DNA of 64,000 nt from contig NC_065535.1 of assembly GCF_932294415.1 (NCBI RefSeq), positions 8,903,001 through 8,967,000 on the forward strand. The letters run 5' to 3'. This document shows positions 57,661 to 64,000 of this stretch, piece by piece. This DNA comes from Quercus robur. Taxonomy: Eukaryota; Streptophyta; Magnoliopsida; Fagales; Fagaceae. The number at the start of each line of letters is the position of its first letter. The first letter of the stretch is position 1. The notes beneath the pieces are model-generated. The model had not been told where the DNA came from and ran no database searches. It worked only from the letters and a program-made list of their open reading frames with translations. The position numbers and the translations under genes are program-made.

Positions 57661-59253
57661 TAATAATTTTAATTAACTAAAAAAATGAAAATAATAATTT
57701 TTTTTATATATATAATTGAGTTCATCCATTGGTGTACTTTCTTCTAAAAAATAAATATAAACCACAAATATTTTCACCTTTTTTTTTTTGTTTTTTTTGT
57801 TATTGTTTACTACTATTAGTCAAATTTATCTATAGATCTCTTTTAAGATTCAACTTTATTTTTTATTCAAGTTATCATATCTAGATTCTTTTTTTCTGCA
57901 TTTATAATTAAAAATTATATATAAATAAAAGAAACACCAACTATAATATAAAATTATATCATGACTAAAATAAAACAACAATAGAACCTGATTTATGATA
58001 TTGTTGTAGTATCATTTATCGGTAGAATCATCTAATAACCTTAACATTCAAGGATTCACCATTAACTAAATTAATACTAAAATCAAATTATGGGTAAAAG
58101 GAGAAGAAAAGAAAGGTAAGTTTGATACTAAACCGAAGACTTCTAGAGAGAGGACAAAAGAGAATATAAAGATTTATTTCACTTTTTAAAAGTATGATGT
58201 CGTACAAGACCAAAATTATATGATTTTTCTGCACTCAAAAGACTACAGGTGATTGCCTAAATAACCTATGGGTAAATCTGTGGGAAGAATTATAACTTAA
58301 TTCCCTCTCATTTAGTTTTTTTTTTTTTTTTGGGTAAAATTCAACTAGTTTACAAAAAGTTTATAGATCTCAGAGGGTGCAGATTCATAATCGACATATA
58401 AAAATTATTGTGCGTCAAATAACATCAAAAGTGTTGGTTTCAGAAGAGGGAATGTCTAGCCTCGTTTTTAGCTGGTGGCAATTTGCCAATTTGGTCCCCG
58501 CAAACAATGATCTTTATTTCCGAATATTTTCCTGTTAGCTTGTGAAACAGACATGATAACGAGGGCAATGAAAAGGGTTTTTGTCTTTTTCACGATGGCA
58601 TTGCATTGGCCCTTGTAAATTGGCAGTGGTTACTGATTGACGCTCAATTTCGTTGCTTTTTAATGGCCCAAATGTCGCTTTCCCAGCTAAGATTGGGTTT
58701 GATTGAGATTTGGGAGGGCAAGAGACTTCAAAGGATGTGGTGTGAGTTGCTCACGACTTTGTTGTGATTTTACGTTTTTGGTTTTATGTCGTATTTTTAT
58801 TTTTACTATATTGCATACTTAAAAGGTATGTACGACAGGAAGCTCCAAATAGTATCAATCGGAGAAGCCGTGAGGTTGTTTCCTTCCTCATACGCAGGAA
58901 TTTTCCAAAACGTATCTTGTATTGTTGAATGAGAAATTCGTGCATGTTTGAATTTAACATACTTTTTTAATCACATTACTCTCCTATAAAGAGAAAATGT
59001 AATAAGGTTGGTATATTTTACATATCTTTGATTTTGTTGTGTGAATAGAGGATATTTCACCACCACTTATTTTTGTACTTCATGCTAACTTAGTCATCTT
59101 TATTTAATATAAGCATTTTTTTTTTTGCCCAAAAAAAAACTTTTAGAACTGTGTCAAATTCGTTGCTATTCCCTAATTTGCCAATTAATTAAAACAACTG
59201 GTAAAATGTTAAAAAAAACTTGTCTTTAAACAATACTATTCCAAATTACTCTA
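57661..59253. other. Intergenic, no gene recognised
   Basis: Very AT-rich to about 58430, then moderate composition to 58900. No coding, tRNA or element signature stands out. Confidence 0.4.
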
Positions 59254-59537
59254 AGGGTCTATTTGGATACTGTTTATTTTGCTGAAAACTAAAAACATTG
59301 TAGCAAAATAATTTTTAAATATGTGAATAGTACTATAAATCCAAGTTTAAAAAAAAATTCTGAATAAAGTACTTGCGGGTCCCATGAACAGTGCATGGGA
59401 CCCACTAGAAAAGCATAATCTCACGTTTGAAAACGTGAAACGCTCTTCTCAAAAAAAAAAAAAAAAAAAAAAAAAGAAGAAGAAGAAAACGTGAAACGCA
59501 GACGCAAGTGCTTTTCAGCACTATCGAAACGGATGCT
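59254..59537. mobile_element. MITE with perfect internal 12-bp palindrome
   Basis: The left end AGGGTCTATTTGGATACTG and right end, in reverse, AGCATCCGTTTCGATAGTG are imperfect inverted repeats. The interior has GGGTCCCATG...CATGGGACCC (about 59369-59402) around AACAGTG, and the AAAATAATTTTTAAATATG word in the same position as in the 22685 MITE. An A-run and GAAACG/CGTTTGAAAACG words follow. Non-coding. Confidence 0.55.
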
Positions 59538-60295
59538 AACTAATAGATATATTAAGTTATACATGATATCTTTCTCCAAAAAAAAAAAAAAAAAAAAAAA
59601 AGTTATACATGACATAACTCTTTGGGATGTTATACCAATTCTTAACATGAATATAGGTTGTTTTTAACTATCTAATTCACGAATTTGTGTGTGTATAATT
59701 TCAAATTTTTTAAAAATATATTAAAATTTCAATATTTTATAATAAAATACTTATTATTCTTTGATTATTTTGAAAGCATAGAGTGCAAAAGAAAATAATG
59801 TAATTGCATGGTCTCAGATGAATAGTATTAATCGCATTAATAAAATATACATGAGAGGGCAAGATATACTACACACTTAAAATTCAAATTTAATCATTCA
59901 ACAAATTCTTTTAACATTCTTTTGCAGTACGGACTCCGATTTCTCATCAACTGAGTTGACCCACGTAATTTCAAATGGGAAATATAAATGAAGTACAATA
60001 AATCAAAGAACTAGTAGGGAAAAAAAAACATTTAGCCGATATTCATACACTGTAATATATTATATTCTAATTAAACTTGATCGAAGAGATATAGGGCTTA
60101 ATAATTGGGTTGAGGCAGTGGACTAGTGGCAACCCAGCTATCACCTTTCGAGTTTCCGTGGATATAAGATTCTATCTTTTTGCATATTATTTATACACAA
60201 TATGTTTAGGTTAAAAATGTGTTTGATAAAGTTATTAAAGGATATAAAATCATATTTTTTTTAGTAACAAAAAATAAGATACTCCTTTTTTACCA

Positions 60296-60435
60296 CTCGA
60301 GGGCATAACTTAGTGGTAAAAAGCTCTTATAACCTGTCAATTTTGTGAGTTTGGAATTTGTGGGTTCGAGTAATATTCCACCCCACTATTACTTAGTTGA
60401 TCCCAGACTATACATAAGTCGAGTTTAAGTGGATT
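60296..60435 (+). mobile_element. tRNA-derived SINE remnant
   Basis: The A-box-like AACTTAGTGGTAAAAAG (about 60307-60323) and B-box-like GGGTTCGAGTAAT (about 60362-60374) have tRNA-like spacing, followed by CACCCCACTATTACTTAG. No acceptor stem or full cloverleaf, so it is not a tRNA gene. A second possible head (GGCAGTGGACTAGTGGCAA...TTCGAGTTTC) lies at 60113-60160. Confidence 0.45.
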
Positions 60436-61387
60436 AGGGGCTATGATGCTCCCCTTTTATACACCTTTTATAAAGAATTTTCTTTTCAAAAAGCAACGAC
60501 ATGACAATGTCAAGACAATCTCATAAAATGCTTTTGAAAAATTTTATTTCACACTTTGTACACTCTCATTTGAAATCGTGCCTTAAACGGTAATCAATGT
60601 GAACTATAAGTCTATATGTATATATAAATAGTGTTTAAATATCGTTACTAGCATACTTTAACCTTTAAAATAGGTCAAAATGGCCAAGTACCATATGTAG
60701 AGGCCTACTATTGTTTACAAAATAATTAGAAATTTATCACTTTTTTTAAACTTAAGTTTGTAAAATTCAAATTTACCATGTAACTCAAGTTTCACAAACT
60801 CCAGTTATTTGAAAAATAGTTACTAATTTTTTATATAACTAGAGTTCTATAAAAAAATAGCACGACAAATTTATTGAAAAAAAAAAAAAACTCAAGTTAA
60901 AAACTCGAGTTAAAAAAAAAAAAAAAAAAAAGTTGTACATCCATATAATATATTTTAAGAGAGTCTACATATTTTATTAAATAGTGGTGCGGGTCATCTT
61001 GGCCCTTTGAAGGAGGTGTGACTGACACTAGAACGCGGGCACGGCCGTACATACCAAGTCAGCCATTCACACATGGAGATATACAGTATACTGCTCTATC
61101 GTCAAGCTGGATACCTCATATACCTGTACCTCCCTGACCCTACCATGTCGGTAGTTTCTCAAACCTTCAACTATTACTAGTTAATGCCTTTGACACGCCA
61201 CCTACCATTCCATTATACATTATTATTCATCACTCCCATTAATAACACACCCATGACCCATCCATCCAAATAACTCTCTCTCTCTCTCTCTCTCTTACTT
61301 TAAAGGACACCCTCATAGCCAGTTCTGCTTCTGCAGCAGCATAACTGTACTAAAAATACTCATTAGCTTCAAAAAAATTAAACACAA
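60436..61387. other. Intergenic and promoter of the DUF1195 gene
   Basis: 60703-60935 holds AACTCGAGTT/AACTCAAGTT words and A runs like the CGAG-rich MITEs, without clear ends. 61000-61270 is less AT-rich and unique-looking. A (CT)n microsatellite at about 61274-61295 lies in the presumed 5' leader, a common plant promoter feature. Confidence 0.4.
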
Positions 61388-62067
61388 ATGAAGGACGAGG
61401 TTATACCGACAACAATACCATCTCCTTCGAGAACAACAACAACAACGTTGAAGAAAGAGAACTCGTCAGATCATGCCGGTCTATTCGGTAAAACCCGGTA
61501 CAAGTTCTGGGCCTTAGCTGCAATTCTTCTTCTCGCTTTCTGGTCCATGTTCACCGGTTCTGTCAATCTCAAATGGTCCGCTGCTAATCTCGCTCGCTTC
61601 TCCGACCACCACCACTCTCTCACTCACGACGATCTTGATATTCTTGTACTTAACCATTGTCTCTGTCACTCTTTGTGTTATTTTTTTTTAAAAGGAAAAA
61701 CGCTAATCACATCTGTTTTGTTTAGTCAGGTCTTTTTGGATTATAGCGCATACGTGACTAGCGGTTTCTTTGGGTTGTTACAATTTGCATGATAAGAATT
61801 TTGTGTTGCTGATTTGGTTTGTTTTGTGTATATTTATAGGAAGTGGAGGAGAGAAAGAAAGTGGTGCGGCACATGTGGGATGTGTACACGCAAAGCAAGA
61901 GTATAAGATTGCCTAAGTTTTGGCAAGAGGCTTTTGAAGCTGCGTACGAGCATTTAACCAGTGATGTTCAGGGTGTTCGAGACGCTGCCGTTTCGGAGAT
62001 CGCTAAGATGTCCCTAAGCTCCATCAATCTCGACCCACCTCCTGGTCGCTTTGAGGTTTCTTCTTGA
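61388..62067 (+). CDS. DUF1195 family small membrane protein
   Basis: Two exons, 61388-61645 and 61840-62067, join in frame to 161 residues (donor CTT|GTACTT, acceptor TTATAG|GAAGTG). The N-terminus is polar with a Thr run; one strong membrane segment lies at about 38-60 (YKFWALAAILLLAFWSMFTG), followed by VNLKWSA. The soluble C-terminal part reads VEERKKVVRHMWDVYTQSKS, LPKFWQEAFEAAYEHLTSDV, VRDAAVSEIAKMSL and INLDPPPGRFEVSS. This is the plant-specific DUF1195 pattern. The database label sugar transporter is, as far as I know, not supported by function, and a single span makes transport unlikely. A donor-like GAG|GTTTCT sits six codons before the stop, so another 3' exon cannot be excluded. 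Confidence 0.85.
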
Positions 62068-64000
62068 TCTGTTTTTTTTTTTTTTTTTTGGCTATTGATT
62101 TCAGAATTAAGATCACCTTGTGAGCTGGCTAGCTTGTTTTTTTGCACAAAATTTCACTTTTTTACTGTTAATTTGGAACTGGGTTTTGCTTCTACAGTTC
62201 TCTTAGTATTGTTCAGTGTTCACCTTTCACATAGACAGAGAGTAGAAATTTAAGTAGGAGGCTGGGTCTATGTTCGTCAACTTTTTTATTTTTTTATTTC
62301 TAAGAAAGTATAAAAATTAAAGTTTCTATATATATGTTCGATTGTGTACTTTTGTTGAATTGAGATTCTGATTATCGCAATGTCTGCTCTGGTGATTGAA
62401 TTTTGTCAAAAAAGCACTAATTTAGATTACTTAATTGTTGAATTTGTCTTCTGCCTTTTCAGTTAATGTCAAAAGTTCTATATCTTCCATTAAAAAAAAA
62501 AAGTTAATGTCAAAAGTGGATTAGGAATAGTCTTGTTGGTTTAGTCACACACTCACACTGATTGGTCTCCTTTAAAATGAGAATCAGGATCAGGATTGTA
62601 ACAATATATATATATATATATATAACTATCATTTATATATATAAAACTTTCTTGATTAGAACATACTACAATGGATCAATAGGGTGAGCCCAGAAGTTTG
62701 AGTGGATATGCGATGTCATGTCTGTATTGTTTGACTTGTCCTATGTGGTGGTTTTGGTTTATTTGGGGTTAGTGCGTGTCCAAGATAAATCAAAAGCCTA
62801 ATCCTTACTATCTGGTTTATTACCAAACCCATTATGTTTCTAAAAGTCAGAATCCTAATATTATATTGTATTCCTTTACCAATTTACCATTTTTCTAATG
62901 CAATTTGCTCTTAAATGCCAAATGGCATTCTGACATAGCTGTTTAGTTTAATTAAGTTTTTATATATGTCATATAAGTGTTTCTTTTCCATTAGTCTATT
63001 TTGTCTTTGTTAGAGACAGTTTGGTAGAGTGGCCATATAAATTTCCATTGTTTGGATCATTTGACTTGTGCAAAACACAAGAAAACAATGGACTGCTTTG
63101 TTTAATAAACCTTGTGCAAAACACACTGTGTGAAAGAGTTTTTACCCCTTTGTTTAATTTATTCTGTGAAGTACAATGGTTTATTTTGTACATATAAGAA
63201 AACAATTTGATGCATTTTTAGTTTTTTATAAGTGAAATAGATTTCGAACTTCTTGTGGACCACCAATTGTATTTGAGAAAAGGAAAATGAGTTCCATTTT
63301 CTTAGAAAATTTTACATGAACCCTCTGTAAGAGTTGACTGCCAGTTGGGCGGTTGGGCTTGAGCTTGATATTCAGCACCCTCAATGTTGATACATAACTA
63401 ATGGAATGCTTAAAATATATCCCTGACCTCCCCTACCCGATAAAAGTATCTTGTCAGCATTAGTAAAAATGATCTTCCCCTTGTGTTTAGCTATAGCAAG
63501 AGCCCCTAAATCATGACCCACTTGCCCTTCAGTGGTGATGAGAACCCTCTAGATCTGAATTGATCCTTCCTGGTTTATTAAATTGCTGTAGTCCCATCCC
63601 ATATTGAGTTCATGTAGAAAGCAGAAGAGGAGTGTAAAATGATGTTGAATTAATAAGGGGTTCCTCTAAATTTTGTGAACAATGGACTGCTCTCTTGATT
63701 CTCTTAGTGGATGTGTAAATTTTGTATCTAGATTTCTAATGTCTGATCAACCAAGTGATAAATATTCCTCCATGACATAACAGCCTTTGTTTTTGTTAAT
63801 TATAATTAAGATTATCTTCCACGTCTTCATTTTTGTGATTTTGCTCGTGGTTGAACTTAAAGATTGATAGTAGATTTTGCAATTCTCTCACACGTTTTCA
63901 AAAGATTTGAATGTTTAATTTTAAGTGAATAGAATACTAGAAATAAGTGTTTTTCTTTGGTTTGTGCTGAAAATCTCAACGAAGTTAATGTATTGTGTTT
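62068..64000. other. Downstream of the DUF1195 gene, no gene recognised
   Basis: 3' UTR followed by AT-rich sequence with a (TA)n microsatellite at about 62604-62624. Around 62991-63205 short related words (TTGTGCAAAACACA, AGAAAACAATGGACTG) are repeated. No exon of a further gene could be supported before the window ends. Confidence 0.4.

Noticed and set aside
60296-60435. Possible tRNA gene from A- and B-box matches
   Set aside because: No acceptor or anticodon stem pairing is visible; better explained as a tRNA-derived SINE.
1-64000. CRISPR arrays, bacterial operons, organelle inserts or rRNA genes
   Set aside because: No regularly spaced direct repeats, no Shine-Dalgarno-led gene strings, no long organelle-like coding blocks and no rRNA cores were seen.

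Overview
The window is nuclear DNA of a flowering plant, most likely a woody eudicot. It is AT-rich, with small GT-AG exons, plant-only protein families (subtilase, OVATE, OEP24, DUF620, DUF1195, F-box) and many short transposon relics. The repeat families (LTRs beginning TGTGGGGGCC or TGTACGGG, a tRNA-derived SINE near 45.2 kb, MITEs with CGTTTGGA ends) remind me of Fagaceae such as oak or chestnut. That placement is from memory and is not proven here.

Layout of the first half. 1.3-6.4 kb (-): an 11-exon gene for an acidic claspin/MRC1-like replication-checkpoint protein. 6.5-13.5 kb: its 5' flank, which has been tandemly duplicated and filled with nested elements (a Mutator-like relic holding a solo LTR; a 2.0 kb Harbinger-like element holding a Mutator-like MITE), followed by a Ty3/Gypsy fossil fragment. 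14.1-18.9 kb (-): a complete 11-exon secreted subtilase. 20.0-22.9 kb: another LTR, a near-identical copy of the duplicated flank, and a MITE. 24.0-25.1 kb (+): an F-box gene with a frame disruption. 26.5-29.8 kb (-): a 3-exon OEP24 chloroplast outer-envelope pore gene.

Layout of the second half. 32.4-38.7 kb (+): a 942-aa unrecognised, probably nuclear protein with internal Cys-containing repeats; its presumed 5' UTR carries a 3 x 72 bp repeat. 40.1-40.9 kb (-): a single-exon OVATE family protein. 41-47 kb: MITEs, an antisense solo LTR, a SINE and a tandem 222 bp repeat. 47.5-50.3 kb (+): a 3-exon DUF620 gene with a long inverted repeat just upstream. 52.2-53.7 kb: two DNA-transposon relics. 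53.7-55.1 kb (+): a cluster of five box C/D snoRNA genes behind a promoter with Site II motifs and a telo-box. 61.4-62.1 kb (+): a two-exon DUF1195 gene.

The genes are unrelated single-copy-style plant genes and do not form a pathway. The most notable locus is the snoRNA cluster: three of its members carry guides aimed at overlapping nucleotides of the same stretch near the 5' end of 25S rRNA, one has a second guide matching another 25S site, and one is a U43-type 18S guide. Exon coordinates were derived by eye from splice consensus and reading-frame continuity.
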